From Rhodoligotrophos appendicifer (lineage in GTDB: Bacteria > Pseudomonadota > Alphaproteobacteria > Rhizobiales > Im1), in assembly GCF_007474605.1 (NCBI RefSeq), contig NZ_VHKL01000005.1, positions 248,001 through 312,000 on the forward strand: a stretch of 64,000 nucleotides of DNA. The letters run 5' to 3'. The notes under the pieces were generated by a model, which saw nothing but the letters and a program-made list of their open reading frames with translations, was not told the origin of the DNA and ran no database searches. Of this stretch, positions 51,785-62,725 are shown piece by piece. The translations under genes were made by a program, and so were the position numbers. Positions within the stretch are counted from its first letter, which is position 1. Each line of letters begins with the position of its first letter.

Positions 51785-53517
51785 TGATGCGTGTGAGTGA
51801 GGAAGGCGGCGGTTACGCGCCCATTCAACAGATCGCCAGTCGAAAGATGTCGCAGGCAACCTTCGGCATGCAGCTGAAGGGGCACAAGCGTGCGCGCCTG
51901 ATCATCCTCTTTTTTCTCATTGCGTTTTCCGCCGTGGGAGTTCGTTTGGGACAGTTGACGATCGGGACGCCCCGGCCGGTCGACCTGGCGCAGGAAGCCG
52001 ATGACAAGATCCCGCGGCCCGAGATCGTTGACCGTAATGGCGAACTCGTTGCGACCGATATTCAGGTTGCCTCCCTCTTTGCCGATCCGCGCAAGATCAT
52101 CGACATCGACGAGGCCGTCGAGCAGCTCACGGCGAACCTCCCGCGCCTGAAGGCCGATGAGGTGCGGCGCAAATTGTCGGATCGCAACCGCGCCTTCACC
52201 TGGCTCGCGCGTCAGATCAGTCCCGACGAACAGGCGATCATCCACAATCTCGGCATTCCCGGGATCGGCTTTCGCTGGGAGCGTCAGCGCATCTATCCCA
52301 AGGGCCGCCTGGCCGGCCATCTCGTCGGCTTCGTCGACATCGACAGCCGGGGCATTGCCGGCATGGAGCGCTATCTCGACGATCAGGGGCAGTTGCTCGT
52401 TGCCTCTTTGGCTGATCCGCTCGAGGCAAAAGCGGGCCCTGTCACCCTGGCCCTGGACGTTCGTGTCCAGCATGCCATGACCGAGGAGCTGCAGAAGGCC
52501 AAGGAAAAATTTAGCGCCGTCGCGGCCGCCGGCGTGGTCATGGACGTGAACACGGGCGAGATCCTCGCCATGTCTTCGATCCCGGACTTCAACCCCAATG
52601 ATCCCGTTGAGGCCTTGCAGAAGGATCGCATCAACCGCCTGACCACAGCCGTCTATGAGATGGGCTCCACCTTCAAGACCGTCACCTTCGCCATGTGCCT
52701 GGATGCCGGCGTCAGCATGCAGTCCCGCTGGGACGCCCGCGGCGCCCTGGTGATCGGCCGCAGCCGCATCGGCGACTTTCGCGCCGAGAACCGGGTGCTG
52801 AGCCTGCCCGAAGTGTTCACCTATTCCTCGAATATCGGCACCGCCCGCATGGCCCTCGACCAGGGCATCGAGAAACATCAGGCATTCCTGAGAAAGCTGG
52901 GCTTCTTCGGCCGGATGCGCACCGAAATCCCCGAATCCGCAGCACCGTTGGTGCCGGCGCGGTGGGGCAAGATCTCCACGGCCACCATCGCCTTCGGTCA
53001 CGGCATGTCCGTGGCGCCCCTGCAGCTTCTGTCCGCCGTGGCAGCCTTCATGAATGGCGGCAAGCTCATACCGCCGACATTCCTCAAGCGCGATCCGGAG
53101 CTGATGGCCGGGCTGGGCGAGCAGGTGATCAAGCCTGAGACCTCCGACAAGATGCGCTATCTGCTGCGCTTGAACGGCCAGATCGGCAGTGCGAAGAAGG
53201 CGGATGTGAAGGGTTATCGGGTCGGCGGCAAGACCGGTTCGGCGGAAAAGGTCGTGAACGGCCAGTACAGCAAGGGCAAGAACGTCACGAACTTCATCGC
53301 CGGCTTTCCCATGGAAAAGCCGCAATATCTGGTATTTGTCCTGTTGGATGAGCCGAATGCCTTGAAAGAGACATATGGCTTCAGAACATCGGGATGGAAT
53401 GCGGTGCCGACGGGAGGCAAGATCATCGAGCGAATCGCGCCTCTGCTGGGAGTGTTACCGAAGTTCGACGATGGCACGACGAAGGGCGTCGCCATCGCCG
53501 CCAGTCTGCTGCAGTGA
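51784..53517 (+). CDS. ftsI: Peptidoglycan D,D-transpeptidase FtsI (PBP3)
   Basis: The 577-residue class B PBP has a TM at about 38-55 and the N-terminal pedestal (RPEIVDRNGELVATDIQVASLFADPRKI, WLARQISPDEQ, RIYPKGRLAGHLVGFVD). The catalytic triad is STFK (Ser295, Lys298), SSN (348-350) and KTG (483-485). FtsI cross-links septal peptidoglycan with FtsW. The start overlaps ftsL by one base. The C-terminal end reaches the murE region with little space. Confidence 0.96.
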   Translation: MMRVSEEGGGYAPIQQIASRKMSQATFGMQLKGHKRARLIILFFLIAFSAVGVRLGQLTIGTPRPVDLAQEADDKIPRPEIVDRNGELVATDIQVASLFADPRKIIDIDEAVEQLTANLPRLKADEVRRKLSDRNRAFTWLARQISPDEQAIIHNLGIPGIGFRWERQRIYPKGRLAGHLVGFVDIDSRGIAGMERYLDDQGQLLVASLADPLEAKAGPVTLALDVRVQHAMTEELQKAKEKFSAVAAAGVVMDVNTGEILAMSSIPDFNPNDPVEALQKDRINRLTTAVYEMGSTFKTVTFAMCLDAGVSMQSRWDARGALVIGRSRIGDFRAENRVLSLPEVFTYSSNIGTARMALDQGIEKHQAFLRKLGFFGRMRTEIPESAAPLVPARWGKISTATIAFGHGMSVAPLQLLSAVAAFMNGGKLIPPTFLKRDPELMAGLGEQVIKPETSDKMRYLLRLNGQIGSAKKADVKGYRVGGKTGSAEKVVNGQYSKGKNVTNFIAGFPMEKPQYLVFVLLDEPNALKETYGFRTSGWNAVPTGGKIIERIAPLLGVLPKFDDGTTKGVAIAASLLQ

Positions 53518-53537
53518 ACGAGCCAGGATCGACTTTC

Positions 53538-54995
53538 ATGCGCCTTGATGCCGTCATCGGCCCCGACGCACGCCTCACGGGGGCCCAGGCAGCCGTTGAG
53601 ATTGCCGGGCTGACTGCCGACAGCAGGGCGGTGAAGCCGGGCTATTTGTTTGCCGCGTTGAAGGGGGTCAAGAGCGACGGCAGCGCCTTCGTGGCCAGCG
53701 CCCTTTCGCAAGGAGCGGTTGCCATCCTCACCGACGAGGCGACGTCGATCACCGTCGATCCGCGCATTCCCGTCCTGCGCAATCCCATCCCCCGGGCCGC
53801 CCTGGCGCGGGCCGCGGCCCGCTTCTACCACGCCCAGCCGGGCACTGTGGTCGCGGTGACCGGTACCAATGGCAAGACCTCCGTGGCGGCCTTTATCCGC
53901 CAGCTCTGGGCCCATGCCGGCCTCTCGGCCGCCAGTGTCGGCACCGTGGGCATCGTCTCCCCCAAGGGCGAGCGCAAGCTTCATCACACGACCCCCGACC
54001 CGGTCGAGCTCCAGGCGGTGATGGCGGAACTCGCCGCCGAAGCCGTGACCCACGCGGCCATCGAAGCCTCGAGCCATGGACTGGCCCAATACCGCCTCGA
54101 CGGCCTGGCCATTGCAGCCGGCGCCTTCACGAATATCAGCCGCGACCACCTCGATTACCACAAGGACTTCGAGGAGTATTTCCAGGCCAAGGCCCGGCTC
54201 TTCGCAGAAGTGCTACCCCCCTCCGCCCCGGCCGTCATCAACGCCGATTGTGCCGAAGCCCATCGGGTCATCGCAATTGCGAAGGCCCGCGGTCTGAAGC
54301 TGATCACTGTCGGCCATGAAGGAAGCACTGTTCGCCTCGTCGGACAGGAGCGGCTTGCCCACGGCCAGCGCCTCCAGCTTGCGATCGGGCCTGAGCAATT
54401 CGATGTGGACCTGCCCCTGGTCGGAGATTTCCAAGCCTCCAATGCCTTGGTCGCCCTGGGCCTGGCCATGGCGTGCGGCATGGATCCGGCGAAGGGGGTT
54501 CAAGCCCTCAGCCTGCTGCGCGGAGCCAGCGGCCGGCTGGAGCTCGTGGCGACCTGGAACGAAGCCCCGATTTTCGTCGATTTCGCCCATACCCCGGATG
54601 CCTTGGAAAACGCCATCACCGCCTTGCGTCCTTACGCCAAGGGCCGGCTCATCGTCGTCTTTGGCGCCGGCGGCGACAGGGATCCGGGAAAGCGTCCGCA
54701 AATGGGCACGGCAGTGGCCAGATTTGCCGATGTGGCCGTGGTGACCGATGACAATCCCCGCTCCGAGGATCCGGCCGCGATAAGGGCGCAGGTCCTTGCC
54801 GGCTGCCCGGACGGGATCGACGGCGGCGATCGTCCGAGCGCCATACGGGCCGCCATCGCCATGCTCGCACCCGGCGACATCTTGATGGTGGCCGGCAAGG
54901 GACATGAGACCGGCCAGGAGATTGGCGGCCGGATCATCCCGTTCAGCGATCAATCCGAGATCCGCGCGGCCGTGAGGGAAGCTGCCGATGACTGA
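53538..54995 (+). CDS. murE: UDP-N-acetylmuramoyl-tripeptide synthetase MurE
   Basis: ATG at 53538 has CCAGGA about nine bases upstream; the frame is open earlier within ftsI but out of phase. The product has 485 residues. GLTADSRAVKPGYLFAALKG, GTNGKTSVAAFIRQLW (ATP loop), TTPDPVELQAVM, EASSHGLAQYRLDG, NISRDHLDYHKDFEEYFQAKARLF and DDNPRSEDP are MurE blocks. The DDNPR-type motif favours meso-diaminopimelate as the amino acid added. It overlaps murF by eight bases. Confidence 0.96.
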   Translation: MRLDAVIGPDARLTGAQAAVEIAGLTADSRAVKPGYLFAALKGVKSDGSAFVASALSQGAVAILTDEATSITVDPRIPVLRNPIPRAALARAAARFYHAQPGTVVAVTGTNGKTSVAAFIRQLWAHAGLSAASVGTVGIVSPKGERKLHHTTPDPVELQAVMAELAAEAVTHAAIEASSHGLAQYRLDGLAIAAGAFTNISRDHLDYHKDFEEYFQAKARLFAEVLPPSAPAVINADCAEAHRVIAIAKARGLKLITVGHEGSTVRLVGQERLAHGQRLQLAIGPEQFDVDLPLVGDFQASNALVALGLAMACGMDPAKGVQALSLLRGASGRLELVATWNEAPIFVDFAHTPDALENAITALRPYAKGRLIVVFGAGGDRDPGKRPQMGTAVARFADVAVVTDDNPRSEDPAAIRAQVLAGCPDGIDGGDRPSAIRAAIAMLAPGDILMVAGKGHETGQEIGGRIIPFSDQSEIRAAVREAADD

Positions 54996-56412
54996 GCCCT
55001 TATGGACCCTGGAGGAGTTGCTCAGCGCCGCCGGCGGTCGCCTCGAAGGCGAGGCGCCTGAGAGCTTTGGCGGCGTCTCCATCGACAGCCGAACTTTGCA
55101 GCCTGGTGACATCTTCGTGGCGATCCGGGGTGATGTCCATGATGGCCATGAGTTCGTGGCGCGGGCGTTGCGGGCGGGTGCCGGGATCGCCCTCGTGTCG
55201 CGCGCCAATGCGGCGATGCGTTCCGCCGGTGCTCTGCTGGTGGTGGATGACCCTTTGCGTGCCCTGGAACGCATGGGAGTAGCCGCCCGGGCGCGCAGCG
55301 CGGCAATGATCATCGCGGTCACTGGCAGTGTCGGCAAGACCGGGACGAAGGAGGCCTTGCGCCTCTGTCTCGGCGCCTCCGGCGAGACCCACGCCTCTGC
55401 GGCCTCTTACAACAATCATTGGGGCGTGCCCCTGTCGCTGGCGCGCCTGCCCGTCTCTGCGCGGTTTGCAGTCTTCGAGATCGGCATGAACCATCCCGGC
55501 GAGATCACACCGCTGGTGGCCTCTGTGAGACCGCATATCGCCATCGTGACCACCGTGGCGCCGGTTCATCTTGGGTTTTTCGACAGTATCGAAGCGATTG
55601 CCGATGCCAAGGCCGAGATCTTCACCGGCCTCGAGCCCGCCGGGATCGCGGTCCTCAACCGCGATAACGCCCATTTCGAGCGCCTGAAATTGGCCGCCGA
55701 GCGGGCTGGTGCCGCCCGCATCGTCACCTTCGGGGAGCATCGCGAGGCGGAGGCCCGCCTTGAGCATGTGGCGGTGAAGGAGACCTGCTCCGCCGTATCG
55801 GCGACCATCCTCGGTGATCCCGTCACTTATAAGATCGGAGCGCCCGGCCGGCATATCGCCATGAACAGTCTGGCGGTCCTGGCGACGGTCAAGCTCGCGG
55901 GTGCCGATCTGGCGCTCGGAGCGCTCCAGCTGCGCGAATTGCAGCCGCCCAAGGGTCGCGGCGCGCGGTTCCGTCTGCGGGCCGAGAGCGGTGAGCTGAC
56001 CGTGATCGACGAGAGCTACAATGCCAATCCGGTGTCGATGCGCGCCGCCCTGGCGCTTCTCGGCCATGCTTCTCTCGGCCCGAACGGGCGCCGCATTGCA
56101 GTCATCGGTGACATGCTGGAGCTGGGCGAGCGCTCTGCCCATTATCACGGCGAACTTGCCGGGCCCATCGATGCAGCGGGCGTCGATTCCGTCTATGCTT
56201 GCGGCGCGCAGATGCAGGTGTTGTGGGACGCGCTTCGCGATGATCAGCGCGGCGCCTATGCAACATCCTCCGAAGAACTGGCCGAGCAGCTTGTCGATGG
56301 GGTGCGGGCAGGCGACGTGGTCATGGTAAAGGGCTCCCTTGGCAGCCGCATGGCGGTCTTGATCGAAGCCTTGCGTCGGAATTTTATCGAAGTCGAGGCG
56401 AACGCCGCTTAG
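54988..56412 (+). CDS. murF: UDP-N-acetylmuramoyl-tripeptide-D-alanyl-D-alanine ligase MurF
   Basis: The 474-residue protein starts inside the end of murE. GGVSIDSRTLQPGDIFVAIRG, ITVTGSVGKT-like AVTGSVGKTGTKEALR (ATP loop), SYNNHWGVPLSLARL, EIGMNHPGEI and IDESYNANPVSMRAAL are MurF hallmarks. It joins D-Ala-D-Ala to the UDP-MurNAc-tripeptide. The gap to mraY is 57 bases, the largest within the dcw run. Confidence 0.96.
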   Translation: MTEPLWTLEELLSAAGGRLEGEAPESFGGVSIDSRTLQPGDIFVAIRGDVHDGHEFVARALRAGAGIALVSRANAAMRSAGALLVVDDPLRALERMGVAARARSAAMIIAVTGSVGKTGTKEALRLCLGASGETHASAASYNNHWGVPLSLARLPVSARFAVFEIGMNHPGEITPLVASVRPHIAIVTTVAPVHLGFFDSIEAIADAKAEIFTGLEPAGIAVLNRDNAHFERLKLAAERAGAARIVTFGEHREAEARLEHVAVKETCSAVSATILGDPVTYKIGAPGRHIAMNSLAVLATVKLAGADLALGALQLRELQPPKGRGARFRLRAESGELTVIDESYNANPVSMRAALALLGHASLGPNGRRIAVIGDMLELGERSAHYHGELAGPIDAAGVDSVYACGAQMQVLWDALRDDQRGAYATSSEELAEQLVDGVRAGDVVMVKGSLGSRMAVLIEALRRNFIEVEANAA

Positions 56413-56469
56413 GCCGGGCATCGAGAGCGGACCGCGGCGGGGCGCCGGCTGGTCGACGGGGAATGGTGA

Positions 56470-57558
56470 ATGCTTTATTATCTGCTGGCGGAACTCGGGG
56501 GACAGTTCCCTGGTCTGAATGTGTTCCGTTACATCACCTTCCGCACCGGCGGGGCGATCATGACGGCACTTGCCTTCGTGTTCCTGTTCGGGCCGAGCCT
56601 GATCTCGCTTCTGCGGGTGAAGCAGGGCAAGGGCCAGCCGATCCGGCTGGACGGACCGCAGCGGCACATTCTGGAAAAGCAGGGCACGCCCACCATGGGC
56701 GGCCTGATGATCCTCTCCGGCATTCTCGTGGCGACCCTCCTCTGGGGCGATCTGACCAACGCCTATGTCTGGATCGTGCTGCTGGTGACGCTCGGCTATG
56801 GCGCGATTGGACTTTACGACGACTATCTGAAAGTCACCAAGACCTCCGCCAAGGGCTTTTCCGGCAAGCTGCGGTTTGGTCTTGAATGCCTGATCGCCGC
56901 CGCTGCCTCCTATGCCATCATCAAGGTCGGCGAGCAGCCGATGTCGAGTTCGTTGACCTTTCCGTTCTTCAAGGACGTCGTGCTGCATCTCGGCTGGTTT
57001 TTCATTTTCATCAGCGTCTTCGTGATTGCCGGATGTGGGAATGCCGTCAATCTCACGGATGGCCTCGACGGTTTGGCCATTGTTCCGGTCATGGTGGCGG
57101 CAGCGAGCTTCGGCTTGATTGCCTATCTCGTCGGCAATGCGGTCTTTGCCGACTATCTGCAGATCCACTTCGTCCGCGGCACGGGTGAGCTTGCCGTCCT
57201 CTGCGGGGCGATCCTCGGTGCCGGCCTGGGTTTCCTATGGTTCAACGCCCCGCCGGCCATGATCTTCATGGGCGACACCGGTTCACTCTCCTTGGGGGGT
57301 GCATTGGGCACCATCGCGGTGGCGGCCAAGCATGAGGTCGTGCTCGCCATCATCGGCGGTCTGTTCGTCCTCGAGACGGTCTCGGTCGTCGTCCAGGTCC
57401 TTTCGTTCAAGCTGACGGGAAAGCGCGTCTTTGCCATGGCTCCGTTGCATCATCATTTCGAGCAGAAAGGTTGGAAGGAGCCGACCGTCGTCATCCGGTT
57501 CTGGATCATCTCCGTCCTGCTGGCCTTGATCGGGCTTGCCACCCTCAAGCTGCGGTGA
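56470..57558 (+). CDS. mraY: Phospho-MurNAc-pentapeptide transferase MraY
   Basis: The 362-residue polytopic enzyme has about ten TMs. [22 protein letters not shown] (Mg-binding Asp pair), [32 protein letters not shown] and [12 protein letters not shown] are the conserved active-site loops. It makes lipid I in the inner membrane. The ATG follows GGGGAATGGTGA. It is separated from murD by four bases. Confidence 0.97.
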   Translation: MLYYLLAELGGQFPGLNVFRYITFRTGGAIMTALAFVFLFGPSLISLLRVKQGKGQPIRLDGPQRHILEKQGTPTMGGLMILSGILVATLLWGDLTNAYVWIVLLVTLGYGAIGLYDDYLKVTKTSAKGFSGKLRFGLECLIAAAASYAIIKVGEQPMSSSLTFPFFKDVVLHLGWFFIFISVFVIAGCGNAVNLTDGLDGLAIVPVMVAAASFGLIAYLVGNAVFADYLQIHFVRGTGELAVLCGAILGAGLGFLWFNAPPAMIFMGDTGSLSLGGALGTIAVAAKHEVVLAIIGGLFVLETVSVVVQVLSFKLTGKRVFAMAPLHHHFEQKGWKEPTVVIRFWIISVLLALIGLATLKLR

Positions 57559-57562
57559 AGGA

Positions 57563-58972
57563 ATGATCCCCGCCACCACATTCGCGGGACAATCCGTCGC
57601 CGTCTTCGGCCTGGGCGGCAGCGGCCGCTCCGTCGTTCACGCTTTGACGGCAGGTGGCGCCCACGTCGCGGCCTGGGACGACGGTGCAGCCTCCCGGGAG
57701 AGGGCGCTGGCCGAGGGTCTGCCCTTGGCGGATCTTGCATCGGCGGATTTTGCGAAATTCTCCGCCCTCGTGCTGAGCCCGGGCGTGCCCCTGACCCATC
57801 CCGAGCCGCATTGGACCGTCGTGAAGGCGAAGGCTGCCGGGATCGAGATCATCGGTGACATCGAGATCTTCTTCCGCGAGTTGCGAGCCTCGGGCGCGCT
57901 GGCGCCGGTTATCGCCATCACGGGCACGAACGGCAAGTCCACGACGACGGCGCTCTGCGGTCATCTGCTGCGCGCCGCCGGCCGCGATGCGAATGTCGGC
58001 GGCAATATCGGCACCGCCGTCCTCGACCTCGCTCCTCCCGCGCCGGGCCGCCACTATGTCCTGGAACTCTCCTCCTATCAGATCGACCTCACGCCGGGCC
58101 TCCATGCCGACGCGGCGATCCTGCTCAATGTGACGCCGGATCATCTCGACCGCCACGGCGACATGACTGGCTATGCTGCGGTCAAGGAGAAGATCTTTGC
58201 CAATCAGACCGAGGCCGACACCGCGGTGATTTGCATTGATGATGACTATACCCGGGCGATTGCAGCGCGGGCCGGTGCCCATGCCAAGCTGGCGCCGGTG
58301 ACCATCGGCCGGGAGATCGACGACGGCATCTGCGTGATCGACGGTCAGTTGCAGGAGCGCGCCGGCGGCGCGACTCTGGCCGCGGTGAGCCTCGTCGGCA
58401 TCCGATCGCTGCGTGGTGCGCATAATTGGGAGAACGCCGCGGCCGCCTATGGCGCCATGCGTGCTCTGGGGCTGACGGCGGAAGAGATCGCCGACGGGTT
58501 CAAGTCCTTCCCAGGCCTGAAGCACCGCATGCAGGAGATTGCCCAGATCGGGGCGGTGCGCTTCGTCAATGACAGCAAGGGCACCAATGCCGACGCCGCG
58601 GCTCGCGCCCTCGGCGCCTTCGACACGATCTATTGGATCGCTGGTGGCCGTGCCAAGTCGGGGGGCATCGATAGCCTTAAGGAATTCTTTCCACGAATCA
58701 TGCGGGCCTATCTCATCGGCGAGGCGGCGGAGGCTTTCGCTGCGACACTGGGGACCGAAGTGGACAGCATCATCTGTAGAACGCTCGATCAAGCGGTGCG
58801 GATGGCCGCAGCGGATGCGCGCGCTGAAGGCCGTCCTGACGCTGTGGTCCTGTTGTCGCCGGCCTGTGCATCGTTCGACCAGTATCCGAATTTCGAGGTG
58901 CGCGGGGATCATTTCCACGACCTCGTGCAAGCGTTGGATGGCGTAACCATGGTCAAGGGGGAAGCGGCATGA
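57563..58972 (+). CDS. murD: UDP-N-acetylmuramoylalanine-D-glutamate ligase MurD
   Basis: ATG at 57563 behind TGAAGG gives 469 residues with the nucleotide-binding VAVFGLGGSGRSVVHAL at the N-terminus. SPGVPLTHPE, ITGTNGKSTTTALCGHLL (ATP loop), GGNIGTAVLDL, LELSSYQID, LNVTPDHLDRHGDM and FVNDSKGTNADAAARAL are MurD motifs. It adds D-glutamate to UDP-MurNAc-L-Ala. It overlaps ftsW by four bases (ATGA). Confidence 0.96.
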   Translation: MIPATTFAGQSVAVFGLGGSGRSVVHALTAGGAHVAAWDDGAASRERALAEGLPLADLASADFAKFSALVLSPGVPLTHPEPHWTVVKAKAAGIEIIGDIEIFFRELRASGALAPVIAITGTNGKSTTTALCGHLLRAAGRDANVGGNIGTAVLDLAPPAPGRHYVLELSSYQIDLTPGLHADAAILLNVTPDHLDRHGDMTGYAAVKEKIFANQTEADTAVICIDDDYTRAIAARAGAHAKLAPVTIGREIDDGICVIDGQLQERAGGATLAAVSLVGIRSLRGAHNWENAAAAYGAMRALGLTAEEIADGFKSFPGLKHRMQEIAQIGAVRFVNDSKGTNADAAARALGAFDTIYWIAGGRAKSGGIDSLKEFFPRIMRAYLIGEAAEAFAATLGTEVDSIICRTLDQAVRMAAADARAEGRPDAVVLLSPACASFDQYPNFEVRGDHFHDLVQALDGVTMVKGEAA

Positions 58973-60135
58973 GCCTCATCAGTCGGGCCGATCGCGGCTT
59001 GGTGGCGAATTGGTGGTTCACGGTCGACCGTCTTCTCCTGACGGCGCTGCTGATGCTCATGGTCATCGGCGCCATGCTGTCCATGGCCGCAAGCCCTCCC
59101 GTCGCCCAGCGCCTTGACGTGGACGCCTTCTACTTCTTCCGCCGCCATGTCATCTTTCTGGTGCCGGCGATCATTCTTCTGATCGGCGCCTCCTTCATGA
59201 CGCCGCAATGGGCCCGCCGCGTGGCGCTCGTCATGTTCATCGGCGGTCTCGCCATGATGGCGCTGACGCTGGTGATTGGACCGGAGGTGAAAGGTGCCCG
59301 TCGTTGGCTGGAAATCGGTCCCTTCTCCATACAGCCCTCCGAATTCGTCAAGCCGGCCTTCGTCATTCTGTCCGCCTGGTTCTTGTCCGAGAGCGCGCGC
59401 AAACGTTCAGCCCTGGGCTATCTTCTGGCGACCGGAATGCTCGCCACCGTCGCCGGCCTCCTTGTCCTCCAGCCGGACTATGGCCAGACGATCCTGATCA
59501 CCGCGGTCTGGGGTGTCATGCTGTTTCTGACGGGCCTGTCCTGGTTTTGGATCGCCGGCATCGGTGTCTTGGCCGGAGCCGGCGGCGTTTTCGCCTATAT
59601 GACCGGGGACCATTTCGCCTCGCGCATCGATCGCTTCATGAACCGGGACGCGGGCGACACTTTCCAGGTCGATCGCGCGGTGGACGCCTTCGCCCATGGC
59701 GGTCTGTACGGGGTTGGCCCCGGCAGCGGCACCGTGAAGGGCATCATTCCCGACGCCCACAGCGATTTTGTGTTCTCCGTCGCCGGCGAAGAATTCGGCT
59801 TCATCGTCTGCCTGGGCATTCTCCTGCTCTTTGCCTTCATCGTCGTTCGCGGCCTGAAGCACAGCCTGCATGCCCAGGATCCGTTCTGCACCTTGGCGAC
59901 GGCTGGACTGGTCTCGATCTTCGGCTTTCAGTCCTTCATCAATATGGGCGTCAACGTCTCGCTGCTCCCGGCCAAGGGCATGACCCTGCCGCTCGTCTCC
60001 TATGGCGGGTCCTCGCTCCTGGCCATGGGCCTCGGCATGGGCTTGATGGTCGCTCTCGCGCGCCGGACACCCATGGGCCACATGCCCAACCAGGGCTCCG
60101 TTCCCGTCGGGATGACGGCTCTGGGCCGAACATGA
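58969..60135 (+). CDS. ftsW: Septal peptidoglycan glycosyltransferase FtsW
   Basis: The 388-residue SEDS protein has about ten TMs. KGARRWLEIGPFSIQPSEFVKPAFVI, LLVLQPDYGQTILITAVW, QVDRAVDAFAHGGLYGVGPGSGTVKGIIPDAHSDFVFSVAGEEFG and SFINMGVNVSLLPAKGMTLPLVSYGGSSLLA are the conserved FtsW/RodA blocks, with the catalytic Asp in the PDAHSDF loop region. It polymerises glycan strands at the septum with FtsI. It overlaps murG as ATGA. Confidence 0.96.
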   Translation: MSLISRADRGLVANWWFTVDRLLLTALLMLMVIGAMLSMAASPPVAQRLDVDAFYFFRRHVIFLVPAIILLIGASFMTPQWARRVALVMFIGGLAMMALTLVIGPEVKGARRWLEIGPFSIQPSEFVKPAFVILSAWFLSESARKRSALGYLLATGMLATVAGLLVLQPDYGQTILITAVWGVMLFLTGLSWFWIAGIGVLAGAGGVFAYMTGDHFASRIDRFMNRDAGDTFQVDRAVDAFAHGGLYGVGPGSGTVKGIIPDAHSDFVFSVAGEEFGFIVCLGILLLFAFIVVRGLKHSLHAQDPFCTLATAGLVSIFGFQSFINMGVNVSLLPAKGMTLPLVSYGGSSLLAMGLGMGLMVALARRTPMGHMPNQGSVPVGMTALGRT

Positions 60136-61325
60136 CCATGGCCCCGGCCGCGGGCCGCCCCACTGTGGTCCTGGCCGCCGGCGGCACCGGTGGCCATCTC
60201 TTCCCGGCGCAGGCCCTGGCCGAGGTGCTGAACCAGCGCGGCTATGATGTGCATTTGATGACCGACCAGCGCGGTCTCGATCACATCTCGAACTTCCCGG
60301 CGATCATGGTTCATGTCATCCCCTCGGCGACGATCGTGACCGCCAGACCGCTGTCGGTTCCCGGCCAGCTCTGGAAACTGGGACGCGGCTTTCTGAAGGC
60401 GCGCCGGACGCTGCGCGCGGTCCGCCCGGCCGCGGTGGTCGGGTTCGGCGGCTATCCCTCCCTGCCGCCTCTCGTTGCTGCCCTGCAGCTTCGACTGCCC
60501 GTCGTCCTGCATGAGCAGAATGCCGTCATGGGCAAGGCCAATCGAGTTGTTGCGCCCTATGCCCGGGTCGTCGCAACCGCCTTTCCCGAAGTGACCTTGG
60601 TTCCGGCCAAGGCCGTCTCGAAGCTCGTTCTGGCGGGCAATCCGGTGCGCAGCGCCGTCCATACCGCAATCGCGGTGGATTACGAGCCCCCCAGTGCCGA
60701 TCGGCCCTTCCGCGTCGTCGTCTTCGGAGGCAGTCAGGGCGCCCGGATCTTCTCCGATGTCGTGCCGCAAGCCTTCGCCGAGCTTCCCACATCAACCCGT
60801 CGCACCTTGGAAATCGTCCAGCAGGCGCGCGAGGAGGATGTGGATCGCGTCGAGCGAATCTATGCAGCGGCCGGGATCGTCGCCGAGGTCAGGCCCTTTT
60901 ACCGCGATCTGGCCGACCGCATGGCGAAAGCCCAATTGGTGATCGCCCGGGCAGGGGCCTCGACGGTCTCTGAACTGGGTGTCATCGGCCGCCCGGCGAT
61001 CCTGGTGCCTCTCGCCCAGTCTCTGGAAGGCGATCAGATGCACAATGCGAGGCAGTTCATCGCCGCTGGCGGAGGCTGGCTGGTGGAACAGTCGGGCTTC
61101 ACGGTCGAACGGATGTCGAGCCTGTTCCTGACCCTTCGGTATGATGATGAGGGTCTGGTGCGTGCTGCGGCGGGCGCCAAGAGCTTCGGCCGCCCGGGGG
61201 CGGCCAGGCAGCTTGCGGATCTGGTGGAAAGCGTGGCACGAGGACCGGCGGGTCGGACGGCCGCTTCCTCAACTGAAGTGGCGAACCCGGCCATCACACT
61301 GTCGGTGCCGAAGGAGCATTCATGA
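60132..61325 (+). CDS. murG: UDP-GlcNAc transferase MurG
   Basis: ATG at 60132 overlaps the ftsW stop; ATG 60138 is an alternative. The product has 397 residues. [73 protein letters not shown] and [35 protein letters not shown] are MurG family blocks; the GGTGGH loop and the GGSQGAR loop bind the substrates. It adds GlcNAc to lipid I at the inner face. The C-terminal 30 residues beyond the fold are low-complexity. It overlaps murC by four bases. Confidence 0.96.
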   Translation: MTMAPAAGRPTVVLAAGGTGGHLFPAQALAEVLNQRGYDVHLMTDQRGLDHISNFPAIMVHVIPSATIVTARPLSVPGQLWKLGRGFLKARRTLRAVRPAAVVGFGGYPSLPPLVAALQLRLPVVLHEQNAVMGKANRVVAPYARVVATAFPEVTLVPAKAVSKLVLAGNPVRSAVHTAIAVDYEPPSADRPFRVVVFGGSQGARIFSDVVPQAFAELPTSTRRTLEIVQQAREEDVDRVERIYAAAGIVAEVRPFYRDLADRMAKAQLVIARAGASTVSELGVIGRPAILVPLAQSLEGDQMHNARQFIAAGGGWLVEQSGFTVERMSSLFLTLRYDDEGLVRAAAGAKSFGRPGAARQLADLVESVARGPAGRTAASSTEVANPAITLSVPKEHS

Positions 61326-62725
61326 AGATACCCCGCGACGTCGGGCCGATCCATTTCGTTGGGATCGGCGGCATAGGCATGAGCGGCATCGCCGAGGTGA
61401 TGGCGACGCTCGGCTATACGGTCCGCGGGTCCGACCTCACCCAGAACGCCAATGTCGATCGCCTGCGCGGCTTGGGGATCCCGGTCTTCATCGGCCATGA
61501 CGCCGCCAATCTGGGCGACGCCCAGGTGGTGGTGATCTCCTCCGCCGTGAAGTCCGACAACCCGGAGATGATGGCGGCCCGCGAGCGGTTTCTGCCCGTC
61601 GTCCGCCGTGCGGAAATGCTGGCCGAGCTCATGCGCTTCAAGACCTGCGTGGCGATCGGCGGCACCCACGGAAAGACGACGACCACCTCCCTTGTGGCGG
61701 CTCTCTTCGATGCCGGCAAGATGGACCCCACCGTCATCAATGGTGGCATCATCAATGCCTATGGCACCAATGCGCGCCTCGGCAAGGGCGACTGGATGGT
61801 CGTCGAGTCGGACGAATCCGACGGCACCTTCGTGAAGCTTCCGGCGGATATGGTGATCGTCACCAACATCGACCCGGAACATCTCGATTATTACGGCAGC
61901 TTCGATGCGCTGAAAGCGGCTTTCCTCGCCTTCGTGCAGAACATCCCCTTTTACGGCTTCGCGGTCATGTGCATCGACCACCCCGTGGTTCAGGCGTTGA
62001 TCGGCCAGGTGACCGACCGCCGCGTCATCACCTATGGCCGCAGCCCGCAGGCGGATGTGCGCCTCATCGACAATGAGTATGTGGACGGGCAGAACCGCTT
62101 CACCGTGCGCTTCCTGGATCGCCGCACGGGCGACCGTCACACCATCGAGCGGCTGGCTCTGCCCATGCCGGGGGAACACAACGCGCTGAACGCCACCGCC
62201 GCCATCGCCGTCGCCCGCGAGCTCGGCGTCAGCGACGACGACATCCGCGCCGGCCTGTCGAGCTTCACCGGCGTCAAACGGCGCTTCACGCGCACCGGCG
62301 AGTGGAAGGGCGTCACCATCTTCGATGACTACGGCCATCATCCCGTGGAGATCGCGGCCGTTCTGAAGGCTGCGCGGCGCGTGACCGACAAGCGGGTCAT
62401 CGCCGTGATGCAGCCTCATCGCTACAGCCGCCTGCAGAATCTGTTCGACAGCTTCTGCACCTGCTTCAACGATGCGAACACCATCATCCTCGCGCCGGTC
62501 TACTCCGCCGGCGAGGCGCCCATTGAGGGGGCCAATCACGACGCCTTGCTGGAGGGGGTGCGCGCCCGGGGTCACCGCAGCGCCATGAAGATCGACGGTC
62601 CCGCCGAACTTGCCCCGCTCGTCCACGAGCTTGCCAAGCCCGGTGATATCGTTGTCTGCCTGGGCGCCGGCACCATCACCCAATGGGCCTATGCGCTGCC
62701 CGAAGAGCTCGAAAGGCTCGGATGA
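61322..62725 (+). CDS. murC: UDP-N-acetylmuramate-L-alanine ligase MurC
   Basis: The 467-residue ligase starts [27 protein letters not shown], the MurC dinucleotide-like loop. [18 protein letters not shown] is the ATP loop, and [42 protein letters not shown] and [12 protein letters not shown] are the other blocks. It joins L-Ala to UDP-MurNAc. It overlaps murG and murB by four bases each. Confidence 0.97.
   Translation: MKIPRDVGPIHFVGIGGIGMSGIAEVMATLGYTVRGSDLTQNANVDRLRGLGIPVFIGHDAANLGDAQVVVISSAVKSDNPEMMAARERFLPVVRRAEMLAELMRFKTCVAIGGTHGKTTTTSLVAALFDAGKMDPTVINGGIINAYGTNARLGKGDWMVVESDESDGTFVKLPADMVIVTNIDPEHLDYYGSFDALKAAFLAFVQNIPFYGFAVMCIDHPVVQALIGQVTDRRVITYGRSPQADVRLIDNEYVDGQNRFTVRFLDRRTGDRHTIERLALPMPGEHNALNATAAIAVARELGVSDDDIRAGLSSFTGVKRRFTRTGEWKGVTIFDDYGHHPVEIAAVLKAARRVTDKRVIAVMQPHRYSRLQNLFDSFCTCFNDANTIILAPVYSAGEAPIEGANHDALLEGVRARGHRSAMKIDGPAELAPLVHELAKPGDIVVCLGAGTITQWAYALPEELERLG

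Noticed and set aside
55000-58930. Long minus-strand frames opposite murF, mraY and murD
   Set aside because: Antisense of essential dcw genes with no independent evidence.
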